A stretch of 64,000 nt of DNA from Aporophyla lueneburgensis (taxonomy: Eukaryota; Arthropoda; Insecta; Lepidoptera; Noctuidae), in contig OW028741.1 in the NCBI GenBank assembly GCA_932294355.1, positions 19,034,001 through 19,098,000 on the forward strand, given 5' to 3'. Position 1 is the first letter of the stretch; each line of letters opens with the position of its first letter. Under the pieces are notes generated by a model. That model did no database searches and was not told the DNA's origin. It worked only from the letters and a program-made list of their open reading frames with translations. This document shows positions 47,213 to 58,020 of this stretch, piece by piece. The position numbers were made by a program, and so were the translations under genes.

Positions 47213-47624
47213 ATCTATACTAATATTATAAAGCTGAAGAGTTTGTTTGTTTGATTGAACGCGCTAATCTCAGGAACTACTGGTCCGCTGGATAACATCA
47301 CGCTACAACTAAGAGGAGCGGAGCAGTAATGAAAAATGTTGTAAAAACGGGGCAAATTTATTCCTTTTGAGAGATTCCGTTGCGTGCGCTGCGTAAACGG
47401 TTAAAGTAACGCAAAAATCATGTATGACAGAATTGTTCCTTTTAAAAAGTTCTAAAAAAAAGTCCGCGAGAGCATATGTCTATCTTTTAAGGTTGACTCA
47501 CTATAACTCAAAAGGAGCGAGCAGCAACGAAAAATGGACGAAAACTAGCAGGCAAATCGATGCGACGGGAAGGGTCAGGAGAGCAAAAATTTGACGCGGA
47601 CGAAGTCGCGGGCAGAAGCTAGTT
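47213..47624 (+). mobile_element. Non-autonomous Helitron, copy 3, in intron 8
   Basis: Starts ctatactaatattataaagc 31 bp after exon 8's donor and ends gcgggcagaagctagt. Nearly the same sequence as 4878-5323, with one GTTT unit fewer and an altered segment near 47285-47300. Confidence 0.78.
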
Positions 47625-48254
47625 TTTAATAGAAATTTAATTGTTTAAATCATAGGTAGCTATTAGACCTTTTTCTTTTGTCCATATACCCTGAGAAGAA
47701 AGCCAACTTCAGATGAATAATAAATAATGCTACTTAGTTGGCAACTTTATGGAAAGCTATATATAGCTATGAATGCTAGGTAGAAAAGCATGTTCTGATA
47801 AATGGGTATGGGTGTCATGTTTTGGAAGTTACTGACACCAAAAGACGTCATCGCTTCGTCCTAAGGTTTCAACTAGCACGCTTAGTTAACCTTAGGCCCG
47901 AACCGCGAAAACTACTCATGTACGTAAGTTTAAAAAAGGGACAAAAAAATTTTTTTTGACGATATACGTCATAGATTTTTCACGAGGTGAAATTGTATTC
48001 TAACACGACGTTGCACCATGTCGCGATGCGACATCATATCGTGTGTATGTGTTTCGGTTCTAAAGTGCGTACATGAGTAGTTTTCGCGACATGATTACGT
48101 ATCGTATGTATGTGCTTTTTGCCCTTTGCTGTTTCACGAGACTTTCAACGGTCCACCTAGATATTACTTAAAAATAAATTAGACTGGAAATAGATTATCT
48201 TTATTTAGGTAATTAAACAATCGAACTTACCCACCAAATCTTTTCTTCTTCCAG
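47625..48254 (+). other. Rest of bazooka intron 8; small inverted repeat
   Basis: CGCGAAAACTACTCATGTACG (shown as CGAAAACTACTCATGTACG, 47909-47927) recurs inverted at 48068-48088, bounding about 180 bp that may be a small MITE. Nothing else recognised. Confidence 0.55.
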
Positions 48255-48503
48255 AGGGTAGAACCCCAGCAAAGTCCAACGAAATACACAGAAAAGGCGA
48301 TAGGTCCAGCTCCGTCAAACGAAGCCAACAAACCTTCAGAGAACGGCCGCGTGTCCAGCATAGTGAACGCGATCAATCAGAACAGTGTGAACAGTTCCAT
48401 GAGGGGCAGGATACCTAAGAGTTCTTCTAAAGATGACCTGCTACATAAGGATCATAGTAATGATAGTGCGCTGCAAGAGGCTTTGAACTCGTCGTCTAAT
48501 TCT
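48255..48503 (+). CDS. baz: bazooka/Par-3 exon 9: PDZ2-PDZ3 linker
   Basis: Acceptor cttccag|agg, donor tct|gtaagt, phase 0 at both ends, 83 codons. A Ser/Asn-rich linker with IPKSSSKDDLL and ALQEALNSSSNS. A second AG two bases downstream would break the frame, so 48255 is the start. Confidence 0.9.
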
Positions 48504-49870
48504 GTAAGTGTACTTACATTAATATGAAGGATATTATACATAATAAGTCAATATAAAAATACATATGCAATTAGGGTGTTGGATTCCTCTCTACATATAG
48601 AATACTTTCCAGTCCAACACGCGTAGCATGACCGCCATAGAAACGGAATTTGTCGACGGATGAGAAGACAAAATGACAGATTGTATCGTAGAAAAATTGT
48701 GTAAAACTGAAAAGATGAGATGTTTCTATTCTTCAGTCGACAAAAATACGATGTCAAGTATGATGCCTATTTTTCTGATGAGATAGAAACATTTTTACAG
48801 AACTAAAATACATAAGGAACTTTATTTGTTCTTGGTAGAATAGATATAGAATTGGTCATGCTACGCCGGCTGTAATTTTAATCGCTGACTTAGGCCTTCT
48901 CAGATGTTAAAATGCGCAAATGCGATTATGCGATTGAAAAATGAGGACAACTATCAATATTTAACCGTGGGTTATAGAAGTAGCTTAGTATTATTATTTG
49001 TATTTTTGCAATTTAATTCGTTGTTCATAAGATTTACTTTGCCATGTTGTATCAAGAACCATTGACTGCTAAATGAACATCATAACGCTATCACGTAACG
49101 AAGTATAAAACAAAGTCTCTACCCGTGTCTGTACGCTTAGATCTTTTAAACTACGCAACGGCTTTTAATGTCTTTTCATCAATAGACAGAGTGATTCAAG
49201 TAGTGTTGCAAAGGACTCGAGTCCTCGAGTCGTAATTTTAAAGACTCGATTCAATTGTAAGACTCGGTGTGCTCAAAAGGCTCGAAGTCTAGAGTCAAGC
49301 ACTTGAGTCTTAAAAAAGACTCGAGTCTTAAAAAGGACTCGAAACTTAAAGACGACTCGAGTCTTAAAAAGGACTCGAGTCTTAAAATGAACTCGAGTCT
49401 TAAAGAAAAACTCGGAGCATGAAGATGAGACTTGTAGCTCATCATTCGAAAAGACTCGAATTGGAGGTGATAAGTTCATATTAGTGGTTATGGCGTAATT
49501 ATACGTACAATAAAATCTGACGAGTTATTCATAGACTCGAATTCATTTTAGGACTCGAGTCCTTCTTAAGACTCGAGTGGCTGTTAAATGACTCGGGCTC
49601 AGCTTGACTTTAGACTCCGAGCCTTTTGAGCACACTGAGTCTTGCATAATTGAGTCGTGTCTTTAAAATTACGACTCGAGGACTCGAGTCCTTTGCAACA
49701 CTAGATTCAAGAGGCAAAGCTAGGGACATATAATTTTAAAATATAGCATGGAGTTGGGGTACTCCATGGAATATTTTGTTAAGTTTTGATCCAACGTTTC
49801 TATTATAATTTCTGTTGTGTGATTTGCAAGAGAGCAAACTAATAAAGTTATAACTCCTTTTCCCATCCAG
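48504..49870 (+). other. bazooka intron 9, with nested elements
   Basis: Holds a Helitron-like fragment (49103-49750) interrupted by a hAT-like MITE (49201-49703). The rest is AT-rich. Confidence 0.65.
49201..49703. mobile_element. hAT-like MITE with an 18-bp palindrome array
   Basis: Inverted ends TAGTGTTGCAAAGGACTCGA and beyond (about 45 bp) are flanked by the perfect 8-bp duplication GATTCAAG (49193-49200, 49704-49711). The interior has GACTCGAGTCTTAAAAAG-type units at 49300, 49318, 49336, 49354, 49372 and 49390. This leaves a hexapeptide-repeat frame on the minus strand, which is not a gene. It sits inside a Helitron-like fragment. Confidence 0.85.
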
Positions 49871-50046
49871 ATCCTAAGTCTCCGAAACCGGCTAATACTT
49901 CGGCTGGATGTGCCGGTTCACGACTCGGAGAAGGCCGGACTGGGCATCAGTGTGAAGGGCAAGGTCACCGTGGGAACAGACCCTCAGGACCTGGGCATCT
50001 TCATTAAGTCCGTGCTGAATGGAGGGGCCGCGTCTAGAGATGGGAG
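49871..50046 (+). CDS. baz: bazooka/Par-3 exon 10: PDZ3, first half
   Basis: Acceptor catccag|atc, donor ag|gtgagt, ends in phase 2. RLDVPVHDSEKAGLGISVKG, then DLGIFIKSVLNGGAASRDGR, matches the third PDZ of Par-3/Bazooka (conserved AGLGxSVKG loop). Confidence 0.95.
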
Positions 50047-50112
50047 GTGAGTTTGAAGATCAATATTTTTCCTTCTTTAACATTTTATGTCGAATGATTA
50101 AACATAAATATA

Positions 50113-50514
50113 TAAGGTGTATCTATTCATACACGAAATATTTTAAGAGGTACATCTGTAGGTGGTAAAGAAGCTACAGCAACGAAAAAAAAAATTCTAA
50201 TGGTTTTTTTTAAATTTAATATTTATAAATTATTTGACGCACATAAGAAATACTGGCTCCTTCTTATTTTTTACGGCCCGAGACACCGCGGCCATGCTTG
50301 TGCCGTCCGGTCGTCGACCTCGTAGCGTCAGGCGGGCCATTCATAGAATTTGGAGTAAAGGTTTTATGCAAAACGTCTCAAGTAGTTTTAAAATTATAAT
50401 AATTACGAAAATTAAAAAACGCTTAGATAAAAATTATCTTTTTGCTTCTATAGCTTCTTTACCACCTACAGATGTACCTCTTAAAATATTTCGTGTATGA
50501 ATAGATACACCTTA
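50113..50514. mobile_element. TA-flanked MITE with about 63-bp inverted ends
   Basis: Ends TAAGGTGTATCTATTCATAC and its reverse, flanked by TA (50111-50112, 50515-50516). The arms continue to about gtggtaaagaagcta. Interior of about 275 bp with a GC-rich patch, no transposase. TA duplication suggests Tc1/mariner-type mobilisation. It starts 66 bp after the exon 10 donor. Confidence 0.75.
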
Positions 50515-50526
50515 TACAACATTATT

Positions 50527-51510
50527 TTTAGTATATGCGAAACCTGAATATAGTTTGTTCAGAATCAGTAACTGAATCGATTCCAATAATTTTTACACCA
50601 TGTTATATTTTGTCCCAAAAATATTTAATTACGCTTAAAAGTTAGTATCCGCAATCATCTGTTTGCACACGGGTCACGAGTTCACGACAGGTCATAGCGC
50701 GGGCTAGGCGGCGTGCACGCACTGCTGCGGGGCGGCGACGGCGCTCCCCTCAGTCGCCCGAATGCCATCGATCGATGCATACGTATCGCGAGCGCGCGAC
50801 CGCCGTGAGCCCTGGCTAAAGTGTTTTGTTTAGATTTTAAAATTATCATGTCTCTCTCGTACTCAAACGTCCGTACACTCGCTGTTTGTGGTGGTGTGGC
50901 AGTGCGTCAGTGCTTATGAGAAAGACGGGCCCTTTTTTAACAGTTGCTTCAGTTTGTTTGAGTGAATAGTGATTACGCCAATTATTGTAGATAGTGATGA
51001 TTAACATTTTTAAACACGCAAAAATAGTCAAGGGTACAAATTTATTATTTGTTTACAGCCTGCTGTGGTTCAGTAATGCGATGTTTAACAATTTTCATCC
51101 ATTTTGAACTTTAAGTTGTTGACATAAGGTGCAACAAATGGCATTGATTACATTTTACCACTTACTACTGCATTTACGAATAAATTACATAATAATATCT
51201 ACCTACACTTGACCATTACGACAGTCCAAAGCCTGCAAGCGTGATGGAAAATGTTTATCACCAACTAATACATAAACAATCACTGTGGCAAATTATTATC
51301 AATGAGTGAGAGTGAGAGCCGCGCGCGCGGCTGGCGTGGGTGCCCTCCGGTAGGCTGCATATGTTTTTGCGAGGACAATCAGGTACCGTAACAAGCTTAT
51401 AACTTTGTGATTATTAATGATACAGTTTTGAAATTTTTTTCATAGATTCTTTACATAAAAATACTAGACCCGTGTTTCGGGTTTCGCATAAACAAAAACG
51501 AATGTTGTAT
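50527..51510 (-). repeat. Dispersed repeat, long copy
   Basis: Reverse-orientation relative of 3190-3565. Its outer parts match; an interior of about 600 bp, including a GC-rich block (50695-50810), is unique to this copy. No ORF recognised. The interior may be original sequence lost from the other copy. Confidence 0.6.
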
Positions 51511-52069
51511 AATTGGTTCTCTTGCAAAAGACAATGAGACACGAAAGATTGAATTCAGTATGCTCGGTGAAATCAACCAATCAATATTATTTGTTAAATA
51601 TTCTTAGATTTTTAGTGTTCGAAGTTTCCTTTTAATATTCGGCATAGATGCGGTGCTACCAAGCTTAGTGCAAATTGTAGTCGTGGCAAAGGGAGACTTT
51701 TGCCACAACAAAAAATCGTATTAGCTCAGGCCGCGAAACCTGACGCGTGGTTTCACAGCCGGATCTAATTGGTTTCAGTCGCTACTAAAAGATCGGGAAC
51801 ATTTAGGGCATCGTTTACTATTTTATAGAGGTGTTTTTTCGTTACGTCACTTCGGTGATCAAGTGAACACATTTAAAACGACTGACTCTTTGAACGTAAG
51901 ACGAATCCTGTGGACAGCTAGGGCTTCGAAAACGAATTAGTAGCAGTCCTGAGTCAGAATTTGTTGATGGCAATAGGCCTTATTACATGAGACTTAACAT
52001 TTCTGGTGGATAAGGATCCACTAGGTGGCTTGATGATATGGTTAATGTAATATTTCTGCTTGCCCACAG

Positions 52070-52221
52070 ATTACACACGAACGACCAGCTACTGAGCGTG
52101 AACGGCGTGTCGCTCGTGGGGCAGAGCAATGCGGAGGCCATGGACACGTTGCGTCGAGCGCTCCTACACGCGCGGCCGCAACGATCAGGGAGCATCTCTC
52201 TCACCATCGCCAGGCGGACTG
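52070..52221 (+). CDS. baz: bazooka/Par-3 exon 11: PDZ3, second half
   Basis: Acceptor gcccacag|a, donor g|gtgtgt, phase 2 to 1. LHTNDQLLSVNGVSLVGQSN, AMDTLRRALL and SISLTIARRT complete PDZ3 in the same order as Bazooka. Confidence 0.95.
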
Positions 52222-52464
52222 GTGTGTATAATTCAATATTTAGAATTAGAATGTCGACGAAATCATTCATTAGATACTGGTCCTTCTTTAATTTAGGAAT
52301 TGTTAAAGTCGGGGCATGTGTTCATTTCAATCTTCATTCGCAGTCACAAATTCTATTAACCTTGATAATTGCATTCAACCTTGCCGTTTAGCCTGCTAAA
52401 AGTAAATCAGAAATCTTGACCAAACATAACTCCTAATCTAACAATATAATTTTTCACCCAACAG

Positions 52465-53002
52465 ATAGTATGGACAGCTTAGCCAGGTGGAAAGACGACA
52501 CGCCACCAAACGGTAACGACACAACAAACTCAAACGATAACTCACAGAACTTCAACACAGTGATATACAACGCAAGTAGCGACAAGGAAAACAAACCAGT
52601 AGACAATTTCAACCAAAAATATGACTCTAACCAAAACGAAGGCTTTGACAGCCATGACGGAAGAAGCAGCAAGAAACACGCCTCAATAGTCACTATAAAT
52701 AACAATAATAGTTGGGTATCTAACCAATCTGATGACAGCAAAGGTTACTTAGAAAGAGACAAAGATGCCCCACCCCATGATAACAAAAGAGATAGCTTCG
52801 AATGGAGTAGGCTAGATGGCTGGAACCCTGTCATAGATAGACTGACTGGACTAAGAAATGAGAGCTATTATATGGCGACTCAGATCGATGCTCCAGTAAC
52901 AAATGGACATCATTATAGACAAAATTTAGGACATGTGCATATGCCGCGGTCACCGCCTGCTCATCATAATGTGATCATTGAAGAGGATTATGGTACCACG
53001 AG
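52465..53002 (+). CDS. baz: bazooka/Par-3 exon 12: polar segment after PDZ3
   Basis: The largest coding exon (538 bp): acceptor caacag|at, donor ag|gtaagt. Asn/Ser/Asp-rich, low complexity, probably disordered, then WNPVIDRLTG and NESYYMATQ, short blocks conserved among Par-3 proteins. Ends EEDYGTTR. Confidence 0.93.
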
Positions 53003-53382
53003 GTAAGTTTTTCATAAATCTATGTATGCAGGGTGCCGTCACATAACGGCGAAATGAAAACCACCCTTATAACTGTTTCGATTCTATACGTTAAATTATC
53101 GACCGTTATATGACCTCCATTTTCTGAAATTATTTCTACGACTACTATAATTGCTGTTACTTATCCGTAAAATATTCAAATACGTATCTATCTTTTACTT
53201 ATAATAGGTACCTAATTAGTTCTTGTAATTTTATGTGTATCCATGTTAGAACTTTCATTTACTATAATATTTTGCTATTGTAAATGAGGTTATTTAACTT
53301 ATAAAAAAGCGTGCATTTTATTCTAAGGAGGCACGCTTTAAAAAATTGTGCCTGTGTTAAACTTTTTGGCTTTTCCTTACAG

Positions 53383-53424
53383 TAGGTCTAGACGCAGTTA
53401 CGAAGTTACACTCGACCAAGTGGG
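53383..53424 (+). CDS. baz: Candidate 42-bp cassette exon of bazooka
   Basis: A strong acceptor (ggcttttccttacag|t) is followed by an in-phase segment reading SRSRRSYEVTLDQV. It is usable as 42 bp if the weak donor gg|gtagat is spliced, which preserves the frame into exon 13. If that donor is skipped, a TAG at 53426-53428 ends the protein before the aPKC-binding segment. Contains a basic RSRRS kinase-type site. Confidence 0.35.
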
Positions 53425-53574
53425 GTAGATTAGGTTAGAACCGTGACAAACTGCGAGCGCGCAACGAGTTGGGTCTCGTCAACCACCGGTGACACAATTT
53501 GGTCGCAGTTACTTGGCTACTTAGTAGTTTTTTAGACACCTACATAGGAATGATCCCATCTTTTTACCGTCCAG

Positions 53575-53738
53575 GGGTAGTGTCAGTGGTGGCGGTGGTG
53601 AGTCGGGCAGTGAGAGTGGCGCCGGCTTCAGTCGTGACGCGGTCGGGCGCAGGTCCATGTCCGAGAAACGACATGCCGCGCTCGACGCCAAGACTACTGG
53701 CACATACAAGAAGATCAAAGAGATTAAGGCTGTTAATT
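53575..53738 (+). CDS. baz: bazooka/Par-3 exon 13: CR3, aPKC-binding segment
   Basis: Acceptor accgtccag|g, donor t|gtaagt, phase 2 to 1. A Gly/Ser-rich start is followed by FSRDAVGRRSMSEKRHAALD and TGTYKKIKEIK. GRRSMSEKR is the aPKC substrate/inhibitor motif of Par-3; its serine corresponds to Bazooka S980 (family knowledge). Confidence 0.95.
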
Positions 53739-53744
53739 GTAAGT

Positions 53745-53990
53745 ATGAACACAAATCTCAAGGGATTCTATAATTTTGGTAAAGCTTTTGACTGCCTCAA
53801 ACTCTCTCTCACTCGCTGTTGCTATTTATTTCTACAAATTGGGAAGTTTTTAAATAAAGAGATAAGTGGCGAGTCTTAAAGACTGCTTAAGATTGTAAAT
53901 AGGCAAGCATAATCTATTTACATAATTACATGAAAGGTGGAGTTCTCCAAGGTCCTATACTGGGACACATTATTCAATTAAGCGTCTTTT
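53745..53990 (+). pseudogene. LINE reverse transcriptase remnant in intron 13
   Basis: Broken frames read FGKAFDCLKLSLTR (motif A region) and, downstream in another frame, GGVLQGPILG (motif B region), as in Jockey/CR1-type reverse transcriptases. Too decayed to classify further. Confidence 0.55.
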
Positions 53991-54045
53991 TCTAATTACT
54001 TGAGCAAATTATATTCCAGATACTAACATATCTATTTTATTGCAG

Positions 54046-54168
54046 CCATGTTAGTGGGCCCATCATTAGGAATGAGAAAGTCATCAAGTCTGGAGTCGCT
54101 ACAGACCGCCATACAGGAAACGCAAAAAAACCCGCGCAACGAACCGATCTATGCACGAGCGCATCCAC
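54046..54168 (+). CDS. baz: bazooka/Par-3 exon 14: second Par-1-type site
   Basis: Acceptor attgcag|cc, donor c|gtgagt, phase 1 at both ends. GPSLGMRKSSSLESLQTAIQ matches the conserved Par-3 motif phosphorylated by Par-1 (Bazooka S1085 region). Ends NEPIYARAHP. Confidence 0.95.
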
Positions 54169-54552
54169 GTGAGTCTACTACATAAACTTTTTGCTAGAAT
54201 TTTCACAATAATTATTACGGGTGGTTGAAAATATGGTTGTTATTCTTCTTTGTTTACATTTGTTGGAATTTATACTAATTTTGTAAAAGATAAAAGTGGA
54301 AAAAATGTATGTCTTTTTTTCAAATTCTTCAAGGTCAGTCAGAAAGCAATAGAAACTTCTTGGTCATAGCGTATAAGCTATAGGTAACCCACAAATACAT
54401 TGTTTGTTTCTACTCAATCAAATTTAAAGTAGTGGACTTTTCTTTGCGCATATGGGAATGCCCAATTATCCACTCTTGTAAAGGAAATAACTTCTCCAGC
54501 ACTATGAGCTGATACCTTCGTACAATATTGTAAATATTTTCTTATTTTGCAG

Positions 54553-54673
54553 CATTGAAACACTGGTTGACGGACGATAACAACGGGCCTGACATGATAC
54601 GAGGATCGCCACAACAATCATCTCTCTCACACAAGAAGCCGTCCTTACTCAAGTCTTTATCTACTATGTTCAG
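54553..54673 (+). CDS. baz: bazooka/Par-3 exon 15: start of membrane-binding motif
   Basis: Acceptor tattttgcag|ca, donor ag|gtaatt, phase 1 to 2. LKHWLTDDNNGPDMIRG is followed by KKPSLLKSLSTMFR, the first half of the basic, amphipathic lipid-binding motif known in Par-3 and Bazooka. Confidence 0.92.
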
Positions 54674-54756
54674 GTAATTTTACTTTTTCATCTCTCCGTC
54701 TTTAGACCTGCATTCTAATGGCATAACGCTCTGTTAATTGCTAATCCAGTCTGTGT

Positions 54757-55088
54757 TAGAAGGGTTTGGTTTCTATACTTCGCCCTTCAGATCTACCATT
54801 GTGCATGGGCCAAGGCAACCTTCGTCGGTAGTTATTTCAACCAGCCTACCTCCCTCCAGAAGTTGGACAGATCCTAGTCTGTTGAGCACATCTGGGTGAC
54901 CCGAGGATTTCTGTTCTAATCTAGGCGATGCTTGTGCATTTAAAGAGCCCTTGCGCAACGGTTTCCTCAGCCTCCTTGCAAGCCCTCCATAAAGGACTGT
55001 TCGTTATGTTTATGGTGTGGAAGTGTTTGTTTAGGGAGTAGTGTCCCATGATGCTCTCTGTCATCACGCTCAAGCCGTTCCTGTCCAG
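54757..55088 (-). mobile_element. LINE C-terminal fragment
   Basis: Minus strand reads RNGLSVMTESIMGHYSLNKH, then PLWRACKEAEETVAQGLFKC, the zinc-knuckle-like end of a Jockey/R1-type LINE polyprotein, followed by probable 3' UTR. The frame closes soon after. Confidence 0.6.
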
Positions 55089-55794
55089 GTATAGTAATAA
55101 TAATCCAATGCTTTAAATGTTCAAAAAATTTACATGAATAACGCAATGAATGTTGTTAACTGCCAAAATGAAAGCCATTTTTGCTGTTAGTGTGTTAAAT
55201 ATTGGCTTTGATTATACATATGTATACCTATAATAAAATAATATTTGACTCCATGAATATCATGGACTATGAATATCACCAGAAATCATCTAAGTATTGT
55301 GGTCTGGCTAAAAAAGACGCCAATCGGTACTCCGGGTTAGAGTGAGGAAGCGATAAAATTGAGTGGAATTCAAAGTTTCCAACAGCTTCCAGCAGTTTGT
55401 TACTTTTTTTACATTGTGTATTTTTAAATCAGAACTGGATGTGCCAGTCTTCTCTTTGTTTTTATTATTTCTCAAATGAACTCATTAATTCTACGTAAAC
55501 AATTCGTTTTGTATGCAGTTCCACGTTTTGGTTTAGTCATGGTAATTAATTCAGCGCTAAAATAAACTAAGTGCACAATTATACTAATTAATGTTTTTTA
55601 ATTGTGCTACACAATAAAAGGCGGCACTCGTATAAGTTACAAAGTTCAAACGTCATAAAAGAAGTGGCATATAACATGAATATTGGTGTTATAAAACCAC
55701 ATAATAAATGACGAGTAGTAAAACTTTGAAAAAGTAATTGACTAAAAACATCAGGTTTAATAATAAAAGGCACTTAGTTAAACATACCTAGACG

Positions 55795-55990
55795 AGTTGC
55801 CACACGTTCAGTGTGGTGCCGGACGTAAAGAATAACAACATCCTATTTCTTCCCGTGGGTGCCTGAGAGGCGACTAAGGGAATTGCTAGAGAATGAGCAG
55901 CCGCGTTACCTATGCATTTTACCACTATACTGCGATCGTCAACCCGCCTACCAAGCGTGCCGATTATGGCCAACCCCCCAAATTGAGGGA
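55795..55990 (+). mobile_element. RTE-tailed repeat, copy 3
   Basis: tatttcttcccgtgggtgcc, gaggcgactaagggaattgc and actatactgcgatcgtcaac follow the order of 17326-17525. The final tail is missing. Confidence 0.6.
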
Positions 55991-56038
55991 GCCGTATGCT
56001 AAAATGATGAATGAGACGTGTTTCTGAGGAGTTAACTA

Positions 56039-56583
56039 CAGTAGAATCCGTTTAGTACGACTTCGCATGTAACGACCAACCGTTTTTAGCGACGTTAGTA
56101 TAGGCGCATGTTTGGTTTTAACACGAGCCAATAACGACACAATTTCACAAAATTGTCCGGCTACAACGACGACGAGTGTTGACGTGTTTACAAATAAATC
56201 GTAGGTAAGAAACTATCTCCGCCTCGCGCTTCCCCCTTGCCTGCACGTCACTGATTCGAATACGACTGTTTAGTTTACGGCGTTAATTTGCGGGTGATGC
56301 GTGATTTCGCGTACAAGAATGGCTTCTACAAAACGAAAAAGTTTCTCTGTTGAAGAAAAAAGTGTCATCATTATTATACATTATGTGAAATAAATAAATA
56401 TTTTGGATCAATTTTTTTTTCTCTTGGTCACGTAAATATCATTAAATACATTATGTTTGTATGTATATAAATGAATGTGATTTGAATAAAAATCAAAAAT
56501 TGACATTTCCTTTAGTACGACTTCCGGTTAGTACGACGTAATATCACCGGTCCCTTCACCGTCGTTATAACCGGATTCTACTG
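56039..56583 (+). mobile_element. pogo/Tigger-like MITE with transposase start remnant
   Basis: Ends CAGTAGAATCCG and its reverse lie inside TA/TA (56037-56038, 56584-56585). The terminal region resembles known pogo ends. A 24-codon frame at 56319-56393 reads MASTKRKSFSVEEKSVII and then stops, matching the start of a pogo/CENP-B-type DNA-binding domain. The rest of the transposase is deleted. Confidence 0.75.
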
Positions 56584-56756
56584 TACCTCCCAGCTTAAAC
56601 ATAAAAAGGGATTATTTTTACCTTCAGTCTTCTTGGATTTTTCACCCTAATTTGAGCAAATGATTTTTGTCTGGGGTACTCTTAGATTTTATTCAAGACT
56701 AAACTGTTGAAAGAACCATGTTTGATAAACCAGAAATCTCCCTTTTTATTAAATAG

Positions 56757-56924
56757 GATAGGCAAGCCTCACAAGAAACCAGAAACAGAACTATATGGAA
56801 GATCACAGCCCGGTCGAGCATCAGAGAAGTCGCTGTCAAGAGAAGCGTTAGAGCGACACAACAGGATAGATGAGAGGGAGAAAGAGGAAGAACCCAATCC
56901 ACCCCAGTCAAAGTCACAACAAAG
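56757..56924 (+). CDS. baz: bazooka/Par-3 exon 16: rest of membrane-binding motif, charged linker
   Basis: Acceptor attaaatag|g, donor ag|gtatgt, phase 2 at both ends. RIGKPHKKPE completes the basic motif begun in exon 15. It is followed by SEKSLSREALERHNRIDERE, charged and probably helical. Confidence 0.92.
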
Positions 56925-57091
56925 GTATGTTTAACTTCTGATCTTGTTTGTATTGGAATAGGGTTTATTTTATTGCAAGTTCAGAAAGGAGGAGCTACAA
57001 GCCGTCTGTTTTAATTTTTTTGTATGCCTGTTTCGCGATATCTCCGGCAATTGTGGATCGATTTCGAAAATTATTTTCTTAGTAGTCCCAT

Positions 57092-57290
57092 GATGTCAGC
57101 ATAATTGAAGGAGTCCGCCAGGACCGATGCCTGCCAGGGTCGCGAGATTTGTTCGAAAGAGTTACCGTGGCCCTGGCATATAGGCAACTGAAGGAACACG
57201 GGTGGGTTTTAGTCAGTAAAAGTCTGACATGCCCTCCCGCTCCGCCAAGACCGGGAGACATCATTTGATGATTTTCCACCCAAAAAAAAA
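57092..57290 (+). mobile_element. R1-like LINE 3' end in intron 16
   Basis: gatgtcagcataattgaagg, ggtcgcgagatttgttcg, cacgggtgggttttagtc, then A10. Flanked by AGTAGTCCCAT / AGTGGTCCCAT (57081-57091, 57291-57301), an 11-bp duplication with one change. Confidence 0.82.
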
Positions 57291-57619
57291 AGTGGTCCCA
57301 TATAAATTTTATTAACTTGGGTATTTTTTTTGCTTTAGCTTCGATAATACGATACTTAATTAATCCAGTTTCTGTATCTTGATGATGTTCTAATATTTCC
57401 TGTCACTTTTGCTTACATAGCAAGTAGTTGTATACAAATTGTGTGGGGTAGGAACCATAACAAAACCATGAAAAAAAAACCAACCGTCTTCAAAAAATTA
57501 AACACTACAAAGTGAAAAATAACTTTAATCTCGAAAGTAGTTGTTTGCATAAATCTAAAATCCAAAGACATCGAATTCAGAAATTAATAGTTATTTGTTA
57601 TACAAGACTGCAAAGTTGC

Positions 57620-58020
57620 TTTTTAACCGCGTGCTCAATTTTGATGACCGAGCAAGCGAAGGATTCTAAAATTGAATCACGAGCGCAGCGAGTGATTCAA
57701 AATTAGAATCCTGAGCGTTAGCGAGGGAATCAAAAGAGCACGAGGTGAAAAATCTTTGCACTCGAGTGCAACACGTAACTTTTCATTCCACCTCAGCGAG
57801 GAAAGAGTATTTTTAATCTTCAATATCTGAGTGGAAAAGCCGTTTTTATTCTCTAGAGGATAAAGTAAATTGAATTTAGAACATCGTGTGCACTATCACA
57901 AACTTAGTGCACACGATGTTCTAAATTCAATTTACTTTATCCTCTAGAGAATAAAAACGGCTTTTCCACTCAGATATTGAAGATTAAAAATACTCTTTCC
58001 GAGATGGTGGGATGAAAAGT
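57620..58020. repeat. Repeat with a near-perfect long palindrome
   Basis: 57640-57790 carries gaatcacgagcgcagcgag and related GAGCG-type repeats. 57800-58000 is a palindrome with perfect 96-bp arms and a 9-nt loop (57896-57904, tcacaaact), starting GGAAAGAGTATTTTTAATC. Similarity continues imperfectly about 25 bp beyond each arm. Confidence 0.85.

Larger units (their letters stand above)
54674..56756 (+). other. bazooka intron 15, with LINE fragments and a pogo MITE
   Basis: Holds a minus-strand LINE fragment (54757-55088), an RTE-tailed repeat (55795-55990) and a pogo-like MITE (56039-56583). 55090-55790 is AT-rich without recognised features. Confidence 0.6.

Noticed and set aside
49251..49479. 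Hexapeptide-repeat ORFs on the minus strand
   Set aside because: Products of the 18-bp array inside a MITE.
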